Below are positions 1 through 7,914 of a DNA stretch of 34,110 nt, one piece after another. The notes under the pieces were generated by a model. That model did not search any database. It was not told the origin of the DNA and saw only the letters and a list, made by a program, of their open reading frames with translations. The stretch's first letter is position 1, and every line of letters begins with the position of its first letter. The position numbers and the translations under genes are program-made. Source of the DNA: Chloroflexota bacterium (GTDB lineage: Bacteria > Chloroflexota > Dehalococcoidia > SM23-28-2 > RBG-16-64-32); NCBI GenBank assembly GCA_005882985.1, contig VBEJ01000008.1:1-34110 (forward strand), given 5' to 3'.

Positions 1-199
1 CTCGTAGTCGGTGGCGCGGGCTACATCGGCTCTGTCACCGTTGACCAGCTGATCGACGCCGGACACGATGTTACCGTCCTCGATAGTCTCGTCGCCGGGC
101 ATAAGGGCGCCTTGAATGCCGGGGCTGAATTCGTGCAGGCTGATGTGCGCGACGAGGAGGCGTTGAACCGGCTCTTCGCGTCGCACACCTTCGACGCCG
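1..199 (+). repeat. 199-bp exact direct repeat, copy 1 (galE 5' segment)
   Basis: These bases are identical, with no mismatch, to 1165-1363 inside the intact galE gene. The copy begins at galE codon 4, exactly at the window edge, and ends at the string TTCGACGCCG, after which the sequence switches to a fabF gene. The arrangement is what a tandem duplication with a 1164-bp unit would leave. It is equally what a cycle in an assembly graph or a chimeric read would leave at a contig end. Confidence 0.95.
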
Positions 200-768
200 A
201 GCGAGACGGATTCGTCGCGTCCGAGGCGGCCGGCATCTTCGTCCTCGAAAACCTCGAGCACGCTCGTAAGCGCAACGCGCCGATTCTAGCCGAGCTGGTG
301 GGCTATGGGGCTGGGAACGATGCCTATCACGTCGTCGCACCGAGCGAAGACGGCGAGGGCGCCGCTAACGCCATGACCTGGGCGCTTGAAGATGCGGGTG
401 TGGAACCCGCGGAGGTCGATTACATTAACGCACACGGCACGTCGACGAAGCTGAACGATCTTTCCGAAACGCTCGCGATCAAGCGTGTCTTCGGCGAGGA
501 CGCCTACCGCGTGCCAATCAGCGCCACCAAATCGATGATCGGCCACTCGTTCGGCGCCGCCGGTGCCGTCGAGTCAATCGCCGCCGTCCAGACGATCCAG
601 ACCGGCATGATCCACCCGACCATCAACTACGAGCACCCGGACCCGGAATGCGACCTCGATTACGTGCCGAACAAGGCGCGCCGAGCAGATGTGGATGTCG
701 TCCTCAAGAACAGCTTCGGCTTCGGCGGCCAAAACGCCTGCCTCGTCTTCAAGCGCTACGAAGGGTAG
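1..768 (+). pseudogene. Chimeric frame: GalE N-terminus joined to FabF C-terminus
   Basis: The frame is open from the window edge. Residues encoded up to about position 199 are the GalE Rossmann start. From about 190 onward the protein is the C-terminal half of beta-ketoacyl-ACP synthase II. It shows the FDAERDGF motif, the NAHGTST and [12 protein letters not shown] motifs that carry the two active-site histidines, and the end motif [14 protein letters not shown]. The FabF N-terminal half with the active-site cysteine is absent. The switch falls at TTCGACGCCG, which encodes FDA in both families and in the same phase, so the frame survives the join. Neither half would work alone. The real locus is probably fabF, then the small membrane gene, then galE. 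I read this as a rearrangement or assembly chimera, not a functional fusion. Confidence 0.8.
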
Positions 769-769
769 C

Positions 770-1090
770 GTGACCGAGTCCAAGCTTTTCTGGTGGGTGC
801 TTATTCTCGTCTCGGCATTCGTCTCGCTAATGACGTTCGGTTGGCTTCTCGGCACAGCTCCGATGGAAGTATGTGGCGGGACAGTCTCCTACGGCACCGG
901 CAGCGGCGGCCAGATGCAGGAGACGCGACCGCTCTTCGAGGGGTGTCGGACGGACTGGAACTGGGGCACGACTGTCCCGATCGGGATCTTCTTATTGGGC
1001 TCGGTGGCAGCACTTGCCGGTTCGATAATCGGTCTGCGAAATACGATTCGCCGACACCGGACGGCCTACCTTCGCGCAGACATTGACTGA
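770..1090 (+). CDS. Small two-helix membrane protein, function unknown
   Basis: A GTG start one base after the fabF stop gives a 106-residue protein, so the gene looks co-transcribed with fabF. Two hydrophobic segments, at about residues 6-27 and 70-90, flank a loop rich in Gly, Thr and Cys; the loop has two cysteines (about 36 and 58) that could pair if it lies outside the cell. The C-terminus is basic (RNTIRRHR), as expected for a cytoplasmic tail. I recognise no family. The frame is also open upstream inside fabF, but GTG 770 fits the gene spacing best. Confidence 0.6.
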   Translation: MTESKLFWWVLILVSAFVSLMTFGWLLGTAPMEVCGGTVSYGTGSGGQMQETRPLFEGCRTDWNWGTTVPIGIFLLGSVAALAGSIIGLRNTIRRHRTAYLRADID

Positions 1091-1143
1091 CCCGCACTCC
1101 TGGCTGCCCAACTGCTTGTCTGGCTCCTAGCTCCCGGCTCCTC

Positions 1144-1149
1144 TATCCT
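1144..1149 (+). promoter_or_regulatory. Putative -10 box for a leaderless galE transcript
   Basis: TATCCT lies 6 nt before the galE ATG and there is no Shine-Dalgarno sequence. A transcript from this box would start at or next to the ATG. It is weak alone, but the same geometry recurs at other genes in the window. Confidence 0.35.
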
Positions 1150-1155
1150 CACCCC

Positions 1156-2133
1156 ATGCACATTCTCGTAGTCGGTGGCGCGGGCTACATCGGCTCTGTC
1201 ACCGTTGACCAGCTGATCGACGCCGGACACGATGTTACCGTCCTCGATAGTCTCGTCGCCGGGCATAAGGGCGCCTTGAATGCCGGGGCTGAATTCGTGC
1301 AGGCTGATGTGCGCGACGAGGAGGCGTTGAACCGGCTCTTCGCGTCGCACACCTTCGACGCCGTGATTAACTACGGCGGATACATCATCGCGCCCGAGTC
1401 TGTGCGCCAGCCCGGGCGCTATTTCGCGAACAACATCGGCGGAGCGATCTGCCTTCTGAACGCCATGGTCGCCTATGGCGTCACGCGATTCGTCTTCAGC
1501 TCGAGCGCGGCCGTTTACGGGGAGCCGGAGACGATTCCGATCCCGGAAGACCATCCGATGCGCCCCATCAATCCCTACGGCGAGACGAAGGCCACCGTCG
1601 AGCGGCTGCTTCCCTGGTACGAGAAGGAGTTCGGCCTGCGCTCCGTCTCTCTGCGCTACTTCAACGCCGCCGGCGCCTCGGGCCGCGTGGGCGAGGACCA
1701 CCGCCCGGAGACCCATCTCGTCCCCAACGTCCTCCAGGTCGCGCTCGACGAGCGACCGGCCATCTCCCTCTACGGCACCGACTACCCCACCCGTGACGGC
1801 ACGTGCGTCCGCGACTACATCCACGTCTCCGATCTCGCCGCAGCGCATCTTCTCGCGCTCGACCGGACGGAGAAAGCAAGCGGCGTCTATAACCTGGGAA
1901 ACGGCCGTGGCTTCACCAATCGTGAGGTAATCTCCGCCGCCCGCCTAGTCACCGGCGTCGAGATCGCCGTCAGCGAGGAACCGCGCCGCCCGGGCGACCC
2001 GGCGGAACTCGTCGCCTCGCACGACAAGGCGCGCGCGGAGCTCGGCTGGGAACCGCAGCACCCGGACATCGAAGAAATTATCGAGAGCGCCTGGCGCTGG
2101 CACAGCGAACACCCGAAGGGCTACGCCTCTTAG
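1156..2133 (+). CDS. galE: UDP-glucose 4-epimerase
   Basis: This 325-residue short-chain dehydrogenase-like epimerase interconverts UDP-glucose and UDP-galactose in the cytoplasm, supplying galactose for envelope glycans. The N-terminal GGAGYIG motif (residues 7-13) binds NAD. The SSAAVYG segment (about 116-122) and the catalytic Tyr141/Lys145 pair in YGETK are present. The C-terminal substrate domain carries RYFNAAGA and the conserved RDYIHVSDLA, and the length is normal. The ATG at 1156 has no Shine-Dalgarno sequence but sits behind a -10-like box. Its first 200 bases are duplicated at the left window edge. A different UDP-sugar epimerase is possible; motif spacing favours GalE. Confidence 0.9.
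   Translation: MHILVVGGAGYIGSVTVDQLIDAGHDVTVLDSLVAGHKGALNAGAEFVQADVRDEEALNRLFASHTFDAVINYGGYIIAPESVRQPGRYFANNIGGAICLLNAMVAYGVTRFVFSSSAAVYGEPETIPIPEDHPMRPINPYGETKATVERLLPWYEKEFGLRSVSLRYFNAAGASGRVGEDHRPETHLVPNVLQVALDERPAISLYGTDYPTRDGTCVRDYIHVSDLAAAHLLALDRTEKASGVYNLGNGRGFTNREVISAARLVTGVEIAVSEEPRRPGDPAELVASHDKARAELGWEPQHPDIEEIIESAWRWHSEHPKGYAS
1165..1363 (+). repeat. 199-bp exact direct repeat, copy 2 (within intact galE)
   Basis: This is the native copy of the repeat. It covers galE from codon 4 to about codon 69 and includes the NAD-binding glycine motif. The reading frame continues normally past 1363 into the rest of galE, so this copy is in its proper place. Confidence 0.95.
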
Positions 2134-2163
2134 CGCGTAAGAACGCCTGAACGCCGTATCGTA

Positions 2164-2187
2164 CGGATAGACCTTCAGGTCTGTCCG
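2164..2187. terminator. Hairpin between convergent galE and thpR
   Basis: CGGATAGACCT (2164-2174) and AGGTCTGTCCG (2177-2187) form an inverted repeat of up to 11 bp with one G-T pair and a very tight turn. It lies between two converging genes and could stop transcription from both sides. No T-run follows. Confidence 0.5.
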
Positions 2188-2237
2188 CCGACGCCCGTTC
2201 CCTCCCTCAGCTCTCGCTGTCCGCCAACAACTCGCCA

Positions 2238-2819
2238 CTACGCGCCGCCCAATGGAAACGCAGCGATCCGCTCGTACACTGCCCCGATAGGCCGCAGCGT
2301 ACTCTGCATGAGGGACATTTCACGAACGGGAATCGTGGCCGCCGACACCTCGACCTCCGAAATCGCGTGCGCGATAGGGCCCGTCGCCTCGCGGGCCGTC
2401 TCGGGCCGAACCCGCGCGAGCGTCAGGTGCGGTGACCAGCCTCTTGCCTCGCGTTCGAACCCGAGGTTGTTCAGCGCCGACTCCACCTTCTCTCGAAGGC
2501 GTCGAACGGTGTCTACCTCTCCCTTCAGATCGACCCACAATACCCGCGGCCGGCTGCCGCCGAACGTCCCGAGCTTGCCGAGCGAGAGTTCGTGCGGCGC
2601 GGTCTCTGGGACAGCTTCCGTCAGCGCGTGCTGAATTGCAGGCAAGCGCTCAGTCGGCGTAGCGCCCAGGAATTTCAACGTCAGATGAATCCCCTCCGGA
2701 CGAACCCAGCGCAGCTTTTCAAGGCCGCGGCGTTGCAACTCATGCTGAAGACGCCCCAGCGCCTCGCGCACCTCGCCCGGCAGCTCGATCGCGACGAACA
2801 GGCGGATCGTCTCAGGCAC
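2238..2819 (-). CDS. thpR: RNA 2',3'-cyclic phosphodiesterase (2'-5' RNA ligase family)
   Basis: This 193-residue protein has the two HxTx motifs of the 2H phosphoesterase fold: HLTL at residues 45-48 and HLTL at 131-134, with the usual spacing and length. Family members hydrolyse 2',3'-cyclic phosphates on RNA ends and can ligate tRNA halves in vitro; the cellular substrate is unsettled. The GTG start at 2819 overlaps the end of the upstream amidohydrolase gene by 8 nt, so the two are probably translated from one mRNA. The gene converges on galE across a hairpin. Confidence 0.88.
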   Translation of the reverse strand: MPETIRLFVAIELPGEVREALGRLQHELQRRGLEKLRWVRPEGIHLTLKFLGATPTERLPAIQHALTEAVPETAPHELSLGKLGTFGGSRPRVLWVDLKGEVDTVRRLREKVESALNNLGFEREARGWSPHLTLARVRPETAREATGPIAHAISEVEVSAATIPVREMSLMQSTLRPIGAVYERIAAFPLGGA

Positions 2820-3651
2820 GCTTGCTGAGTCTCAGCAGGCGCGCCGCGTTCCCTCCGAGGACGAGGTCACGCTCGGCTACGCGGCGGAGGTTCGTTCGCA
2901 CGTCTTCGATCTGCGTAGCCTGCGTAACCAGAGGGTAATCACTGCCGAGAAGCAGCCGCCGGGCGCCCCAACGATCGATAAAGTCCATGTACGCCGACTC
3001 GGGGTAGAGAAAGCGCCGCGCCGCAGTATCCGCGATGGCGGTCAGCGAGACCTGGGGTACGTCGGGCATTGCGAACGGCAGGCCGCCCGCCAAGTGCGCG
3101 CCCACGATTGGGATGTCCGTGTGCTCCATCGCGAAGCGGTAGAACGCGCCCAGTTGGAGGCCCTCCTTGCCCGCATATTCGTGACCGCCCACGTCGGTCA
3201 CATGGAACAGCAAAAGGAGTCCGTGCTCGCGGGCCAGCCCTGCGAGCCGCGCGCCGGATTCGCCGTTCACGTTCCAGTGCTGGCTTTCAGGCCGGAGTTC
3301 GCCGACGCCTTTCGCACCGGCGCTCGCGCAGCGAACGATTTCGCCGGCCGCCTCGTCCGCGGCCAGGTTCACAGTGCAGAACCCAACGATGCGTCCATTG
3401 CTCTTCGCCGCCGCCTCGAGTATGTAATCGTTGTGACGCACACACAGCTCGTGCTCTCGCCAGGCGAAGCCAAGCGCCACGCTGACATTGACACCGGCAT
3501 AGTCCATGCTCGCCAGCAGCTCCTCGGCCGTCGCGATCTTAGCGTTCGGGTCGGCGTACATCTCCGCGAACGTGGGATCCCGCTCCGCGTACTCCTCGCG
3601 TTTGTCGCGGACATCCGGCGGAAAAATGTGCGTATGGAAGTCGATAATCAC
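2812..3651 (-). CDS. Amidohydrolase-2 family (TIM-barrel) metal-dependent hydrolase
   Basis: With the GTG at 3651 the protein starts VIIDFHTHIFPP, which places the HxH metal-binding motif at the extreme N-terminus, as in this family. Later landmarks are GELRPESQHW, FHVTDVGG, GAHLAGG and the C-terminal GSDYP with the metal-binding Asp, ending GNAARLLRL as in ACMSD-like decarboxylases and hydrolases. The length is about 279 residues. The substrate cannot be told from sequence; relatives act on acyclic or aromatic carboxylates. The frame is open to 3699, but the upstream codons look non-native and TATCAT lies 6 nt before the GTG, suggesting a leaderless message. It overlaps thpR downstream. Confidence 0.8.
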   Translation of the reverse strand: MIIDFHTHIFPPDVRDKREEYAERDPTFAEMYADPNAKIATAEELLASMDYAGVNVSVALGFAWREHELCVRHNDYILEAAAKSNGRIVGFCTVNLAADEAAGEIVRCASAGAKGVGELRPESQHWNVNGESGARLAGLAREHGLLLLFHVTDVGGHEYAGKEGLQLGAFYRFAMEHTDIPIVGAHLAGGLPFAMPDVPQVSLTAIADTAARRFLYPESAYMDFIDRWGARRLLLGSDYPLVTQATQIEDVRTNLRRVAERDLVLGGNAARLLRLSKRA

Positions 3652-3657
3652 GCGGCG

Positions 3658-3663
3658 ATGATA
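3658..3663 (-). promoter_or_regulatory. Putative -10 box for a leaderless amidohydrolase transcript
   Basis: On the minus strand TATCAT ends 6 nt before the GTG start at 3651, and no ribosome-binding site is visible between them. Confidence 0.4.
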
Positions 3664-3732
3664 GCACCGGGCGGGCCGGTCGTTGCGATACAACCGCAAG
3701 CAACCGTTTTCCGGAAGCGCTCCGCCGTTCTG

Positions 3733-3738
3733 TATAAT
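3733..3738 (+). promoter_or_regulatory. -10 box of the transketolase operon
   Basis: A consensus TATAAT precedes the transketolase start by 23 nt, with the Shine-Dalgarno sequence GGAAGGAG (3747-3754) between them. The -35 region is poor (GTTTTC near 3706). Confidence 0.55.
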
Positions 3739-3761
3739 GGCATCCCGGAAGGAGCACCTGA

Positions 3762-4670
3762 TTGGCCCGCGCCCAGACCGTCTCCATCGACGAACTGAAG
3801 TCCATCGCGAAACGCATCCGGCGGCACATCGTCGAGATGACCGCCAACGCCAACTCCGGTCACCCGGGAGGCTCCCTCTCTTCCGTCGAGATCGCGACCG
3901 CGCTTTACTTCCGCGTAATGCGGCACGACCCGCAGAACCCGCTCTGGCCCGATCGGGACCGTTTCATCGTCAGCAAGGGCCACGCCACGCCGATGGTCTA
4001 CTCGACGATGGCGGAGGCGGGCTACTTCCCGGTCGAAGACCTCATGACTTTCCGGAAGCTCGGCGGTAAGCTCCAAGGACACACCGTCATGCAGAAGCCG
4101 CCGGGCGTCGAGATGTCGGCCGGTGCGCTCGGCATGGGGCTCTCGTTCTCGCTGGGCCACGCCCTGGCAGGCCGGCTGGACGGCCGAGACTACCACGTCT
4201 TCTGCCTGCTCTCGGACGGCGACTGCCAGGAGGGCCAGACGTGGGAAGCGGCGATGGCTTCTGCGCATCACCGCGCAGAGAACCTGATCGCCATGGTCGA
4301 CCGGAATCACATCCAGAACGACGGCTTTTCGGACTACCAACGCTTCCCCGCCGGAAACGGCAGCCGCCCGCAGCGCCCTGGCGGCTGGGTGCTAAAGGAC
4401 GGCCACACCGCGAACATCATGAACCTGGAGCCGCTCGAGGATAAGTGGAAGGCGTTTGGCTGGAGCACCCAGCACATCGACGGCCACGACTTAGAGGCGA
4501 TCATTGACGCGCTCGAGCAGGCGAAGGCCCATACCGGCGGGCCTTCCGTTGTGATCTGCGAAACGATCAAAGGCAAGGGCGTGAGCTTCATGGAGAACAA
4601 CCCGGACTTCCACGGCAAGGCGCCCTCGCCGGAACAGCTCAAGCAGGCATTGAAGGAGCTTGCGGACTGA
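3762..4670 (+). CDS. Transketolase, N-terminal (thiamine diphosphate-binding) subunit
   Basis: This is the first half of a split transketolase, 302 residues. It binds thiamine diphosphate and Mg and works with the following gene product in the non-oxidative pentose phosphate pathway. NSGHPGGSLS (31-40), SKGHA (71-75) and the SDGDCQEG...DRN cofactor motif (151-182) are all present. The TTG start is set by GGAAGGAG 7 nt upstream. A segment at about 189-218, between QNDG and NLEPLEDKW, is some 26 residues longer than in typical split transketolases. The stop overlaps the next start by one base (TGATG), implying coupled translation and equal subunit amounts. Confidence 0.9.
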   Translation: MARAQTVSIDELKSIAKRIRRHIVEMTANANSGHPGGSLSSVEIATALYFRVMRHDPQNPLWPDRDRFIVSKGHATPMVYSTMAEAGYFPVEDLMTFRKLGGKLQGHTVMQKPPGVEMSAGALGMGLSFSLGHALAGRLDGRDYHVFCLLSDGDCQEGQTWEAAMASAHHRAENLIAMVDRNHIQNDGFSDYQRFPAGNGSRPQRPGGWVLKDGHTANIMNLEPLEDKWKAFGWSTQHIDGHDLEAIIDALEQAKAHTGGPSVVICETIKGKGVSFMENNPDFHGKAPSPEQLKQALKELAD

Positions 4671-5620
4671 TGGCACAGACGGCTCGCACTGAAGCCACCC
4701 GCACCGCGCTCGGCCCGACGCTCGCCCGGCTCTGTCGAGAGGGCCTCGATATCGTCTGCGTTGATGCCGACCTCGGCTACTCGACGTCGGCGGTTAAATT
4801 CGGGCAGGAGTTCCCGGAGCGCTTCTTTCCCGTCGGCGTCGCCGAGCAGAATATGGTCGGCGTTTCTGCGGGACTCGCCGCCTGCGGCAAGATCGCCTTC
4901 TGCAGCAGCTTTGCCGTCTTCGCTCCCGGCCACTGCTTCGACCAATTGCGAATGGCGGTCGGACAACCACGGACGAACGTCAAGCTTGTCGCAAGCCACG
5001 GGGGTGTCGTAACCGGTGAGGACGGGGCCTCAGCCGAAGCGCTCGAAGACCTTGCGCTCATGCTCTCAATCCCCACCTTTAGCGTCGTCTTCCCCGCCGA
5101 TGTCGTCGAGGCCGACCAAGCGATTGAGGCGGCAGCTCGCACCGAAGGCCCCTTTTACATCCGCACGCTGAGGCCGAAGACGCCCGTCATCTACGACGAC
5201 TCCGGCTATCGTTTCGAGCTCGGACGCTGGGACCGCCTGCGCAAGGGCTCGGACGTAACACTCATTGCCTGCGGTGAGCTGGTGACGTCGGCGCTTGACG
5301 CGGCGGAGATGCTGGCGGGCGAGGGCGTGCAAGCGCGCGTGCTGAACGCGTCCTCGCTGCGACCGATCGACCGCGAAACGTTACTCGCTGCTGCGCGAGA
5401 GACGGGCGCCATCGTGACGGCCGAGGACCATTTTGTCCACGGCGGCCTCGGTGGCATCGTGGCCGAAACGCTGGCGGAGGAGCGGCCCGTTCCGATGGCC
5501 TTCGTCGGTATGCGCGACCGCTATGGCACCAGCGGCACGTGGGACGAGCTCCTCGAATACTTCAGCCTTACGCCCCCAGCTATCGCGGACACCGCGCGTG
5601 GCGTTCTCGCCCGCAAGTAA
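4670..5620 (+). CDS. Transketolase, C-terminal (pyrimidine-binding) subunit
   Basis: This 316-residue partner of the upstream subunit contains the pyrimidine-binding domain. VGVAEQNMVGVSAGLAACG (about residues 60-78) includes the glutamate that activates thiamine, and EDGASAEALEDLALM is a family signature. A transketolase C-terminal domain follows from about residue 185. The length and domain order match archaeal and bacterial split transketolases. It also resembles the second half of 1-deoxyxylulose-5-phosphate synthase, but the paired N-subunit gene argues for transketolase. Confidence 0.9.
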   Translation: MAQTARTEATRTALGPTLARLCREGLDIVCVDADLGYSTSAVKFGQEFPERFFPVGVAEQNMVGVSAGLAACGKIAFCSSFAVFAPGHCFDQLRMAVGQPRTNVKLVASHGGVVTGEDGASAEALEDLALMLSIPTFSVVFPADVVEADQAIEAAARTEGPFYIRTLRPKTPVIYDDSGYRFELGRWDRLRKGSDVTLIACGELVTSALDAAEMLAGEGVQARVLNASSLRPIDRETLLAAARETGAIVTAEDHFVHGGLGGIVAETLAEERPVPMAFVGMRDRYGTSGTWDELLEYFSLTPPAIADTARGVLARK

Positions 5621-5649
5621 CCTGCTTCCTCCTTCGACCTCGCTTCTTC

Positions 5650-5655
5650 CATAAT
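5650..5655 (+). promoter_or_regulatory. Putative -10 box for a leaderless DUF72 transcript
   Basis: CATAAT ends 6 nt before the ATG at 5662. No ribosome-binding site lies between them, so the message probably starts at the ATG. Confidence 0.45.
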
Positions 5656-5661
5656 CTCCGT

Positions 5662-6615
5662 ATGCCCGGCCGCATCCTTGTCGGCTCCTGCTCCTGGGCC
5701 GACAAGACGCTGATCGATAGCGGGTGGTACCCGCCTGCCGCGAAGTCGCCTGAGCACCGCCTCCGCTTCTACGCGGACAACTTCCCGATCGTCGAAATCG
5801 ACAGCACTTTCTACGCGATACCCGACGAGCGCAACCCCCGGGCATGGGTGGAACGCACGCCGCCGCAGTTCACGTTCGACGTGAAGGCCTATGCGCCGTT
5901 CACAGGGCACGCGGCGGCCGTTAAGGCGCTGGCAAAGGAGTTGCGGGAGGAACTTCCGGCGGATGTCCAGGCGAAGGCGAACTTCTACGCGAAGGTCCTG
6001 CCGCCGGAGATCCTCGATGAAGTGTGGCGACGCTTCAACGAGACGCTGCTGCCGCTCGATAGTGCGGGCAAGCTGGGGACCGTGTTGTTCCAGTATCCGC
6101 CTTGGTTTGGGCCTCGGGCAGACAACCGGGCGATGATTCTCGACGCGAAGGAGCGGCTCGGCCAGTATCAGATGGCCGTCGAGTTCCGCAATGCAATGTG
6201 GATGCCCGAAGATCGCGACCGTGAGCGCACGCTGAAGTTCCTCGCCGACAACGGCATCACCTACGTCTGCGTCGACGAGCCGCAGGGCTTCAAGAGCAGC
6301 GTCCCGCCTTTTACCGCCGTCACTGCACCCACGGCTCTCGTCCGCATGCACGGCCACAACGCCGAGATGTGGACGAAGCGTGTCAAGACGGCCGCCGAGC
6401 GCTTTGATTACCTGTATAGCGAGGACGAGCTTCGGGAGTGGGTGCCTCGCGTCAAGGACCTCGCCTCCGAAGCCCGCGAGGTCCACGTTCTCATGAACAA
6501 CTGCCACCGGGACTACTCGGTACGGAACGCACGCGAGATTGGGGAGATGCTGGGGGTGCTCGGTCCGAGGTCGGAAGGCGGAAATCAGAAATCAGAGGCA
6601 CAGGGCGGCTTATAG
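5662..6615 (+). CDS. DUF72 family protein
   Basis: The protein of 317 residues opens with ILVGSCSWADKTL, the hallmark DUF72 start, and continues with the family landmarks YADNFPIVEIDSTFYAIP, FDVKAYAPFTGH, LGTVLFQYPPWF and VEFRN. It ends with HVLMNNCHRDYSVRNA. DUF72 proteins are cytoplasmic TIM-barrel proteins of unknown function. The ATG at 5662 is preferred although the frame is open further upstream, because it matches the family start and follows a -10 box. The last 17 or so residues (after MLGVLGP) are low-complexity and may be an extension past a lost stop. Confidence 0.85.
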   Translation: MPGRILVGSCSWADKTLIDSGWYPPAAKSPEHRLRFYADNFPIVEIDSTFYAIPDERNPRAWVERTPPQFTFDVKAYAPFTGHAAAVKALAKELREELPADVQAKANFYAKVLPPEILDEVWRRFNETLLPLDSAGKLGTVLFQYPPWFGPRADNRAMILDAKERLGQYQMAVEFRNAMWMPEDRDRERTLKFLADNGITYVCVDEPQGFKSSVPPFTAVTAPTALVRMHGHNAEMWTKRVKTAAERFDYLYSEDELREWVPRVKDLASEAREVHVLMNNCHRDYSVRNAREIGEMLGVLGPRSEGGNQKSEAQGGL

Positions 6616-6766
6616 CTGACAGATGATCGCTAATTGCTTATTTCCCCTCCGTGCCGCTTTCTTTACCTTTCGTTAACTGACGTGAAGAAATGGATAACGT
6701 AACCTGAGCATCGACAACGACGAACCAAGCCGCCGGGCCGGGCGGCGAGAACCGAGGAGACCAAAA

Positions 6767-7093
6767 ATGGCCAGCTGCCAACTCGCCGGCGGCAACAGCC
6801 GAAAAGACACGCAGACGAACCGCTGGGCGACGCCCCGTTTCTGGCTGGCAGCAGCATCTCTCTTCTCGTTTGTCGTTATCTCCCTCGTCGCCACCATCGC
6901 GGTAGCACTCCCGGCCAGCGATTCCCACGCCGCCTCCGCTATGACATCGTCCTCCAGCGTCAAGGGCCCCAAGACGGTGGCCAGCTCGTGGTCGATGTCG
7001 CCGTTGCCTGAGGGCGAGGGTGGAGCGGTGAGTAGTTCCACGCAGATGTCGCCGGTAGTCGAGCACTCCTCAGTCGTAGCTGCGCCGCGCTAG
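6767..7093 (+). CDS. Small membrane-anchored or secreted protein, function unknown
   Basis: The ATG is preceded by GAGGAG 7 nt upstream, a good ribosome-binding site. The 108-residue product has a charged N-terminus and one hydrophobic stretch (about 27-48, ending VALPASDSHAAS) that may be a signal peptide or anchor, then a Ser/Pro-rich tail without a recognisable domain. Its TAG shares the bases CTAG with the stop of the convergent phosphoesterase gene. The upstream 150 nt contain a GC-rich inverted repeat near 6731-6746 and no other gene. I do not recognise it; an antisense open frame across this region has no comparable support. Confidence 0.5.
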   Translation: MASCQLAGGNSRKDTQTNRWATPRFWLAAASLFSFVVISLVATIAVALPASDSHAASAMTSSSSVKGPKTVASSWSMSPLPEGEGGAVSSSTQMSPVVEHSSVVAAPR

Positions 7094-7836
7094 CGTCCGG
7101 TCGACAGACGCTCGATCAGCCAACGGGGCAGGCCCGCTTCCGCCATCAGTTTCTGCGTGGCATCGATTTCGTACTCCACGCGGTGCAGGTTGATCGTCAT
7201 CGCCTCCGCGTCGTAGACCGCGTATGACGCGCGCCGGTCGCCGTCCCGCGGCTGGCCCACGCTGCCGGGGTTGAGAACGATCCGCATGTTCGGGTCGAGA
7301 TCGACTCTCTCGCCGTCGGCCAGGCGGAAGAGCTGGCAGCCGTCGAAAGAGGTCCGGTCTTCCACGACCAGTATCGGCATGTGCGTGTGGCCGACCAAGC
7401 CAAAGGGGGTCTGCTGAAGCGCGAGGTGGCCGAGGGCGGCTTCGGAGTCGAAGAGGTACTCCCAGATGGGCCAGCGCAGCGTCCCGTGCACGAGCGTGAA
7501 GCTGCTCTGCTGCTCAACCTCGGCCAGCCCATCAAGAAACGACTTCTCCTCAGGCGTCAGCCGCTCCTTCGTCCACTGGGCCGCCGCCGCAGCGTCAGGG
7601 TTGAAATCTTCGGTGCCGATGGCGCCGGTCGCTGCCCGCTCGTGGTTGCCCGCGACCATTGTCGCGTCAAAGCCCTTAAGACGGGCCATGCACTCCGCAG
7701 GCTGCGGGCCGTAGCCCACGCAGTCGCCAAGCGACCAGACGCCGTCGATCGGGCCGCCCCGCTCCGCGTCGCGAAGGACAGCCTCGAGCGCGACAAGATT
7801 GGCATGGACGTCGGAAACGATAAGAGTACGTGTCAC
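7090..7836 (-). CDS. Calcineurin-like metallophosphoesterase (YfcE/MJ0936-like)
   Basis: The 248-residue protein shows the metal-site motifs in order: SDVHAN (8-13), GDCVGYGP (about 37-44), GNHE (about 63-66), a later VHG and GHTHMP near residue 153. These belong to cytoplasmic phosphodiesterases of the calcineurin superfamily; the physiological substrate is unknown. The GTG at 7836 follows a -10 box (TATACT) by 7 nt with no Shine-Dalgarno sequence. The promoter region is shared divergently with the secreted protein gene at 7915. Confidence 0.85.
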   Translation of the reverse strand: MTRTLIVSDVHANLVALEAVLRDAERGGPIDGVWSLGDCVGYGPQPAECMARLKGFDATMVAGNHERAATGAIGTEDFNPDAAAAAQWTKERLTPEEKSFLDGLAEVEQQSSFTLVHGTLRWPIWEYLFDSEAALGHLALQQTPFGLVGHTHMPILVVEDRTSFDGCQLFRLADGERVDLDPNMRIVLNPGSVGQPRDGDRRASYAVYDAEAMTINLHRVEYEIDATQKLMAEAGLPRWLIERLSTGR

Positions 7837-7843
7837 GGGGCGA

Positions 7844-7849
7844 AGTATA
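7844..7849 (-). promoter_or_regulatory. Putative -10 box for a leaderless phosphoesterase transcript
   Basis: TATACT on the minus strand ends 7 nt before the GTG start at 7836. Confidence 0.45.
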
Positions 7850-7878
7850 CAAGTCTAGTTAAGCAACACTCCTCGATA

Positions 7879-7884
7879 TATAAT
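7879..7884 (+). promoter_or_regulatory. -10 box for the gene at 7915
   Basis: Consensus TATAAT stands in a locally AT-rich divergent intergenic region. It would give a leader of about 24 nt, and no clear Shine-Dalgarno sequence is seen before the ATG. Confidence 0.45.
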
Positions 7885-7914
7885 CAATCCACATAAATTC
7901 TGTGGTTGGCTTGA

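Noticed and set aside
1-768. A genuine GalE-FabF bifunctional enzyme
   Set aside because: The GalE part ends before its catalytic Tyr/Lys and the FabF part lacks the active-site Cys half, so neither could act.
6616-6766. A possible riboswitch (c-di-AMP ydaO-like) in the leader of the small exported protein
   Set aside because: GAACCAAG and a GC-rich hairpin are reminiscent, but the GGGGUGAAUC-type core and the downstream conserved helix are missing.
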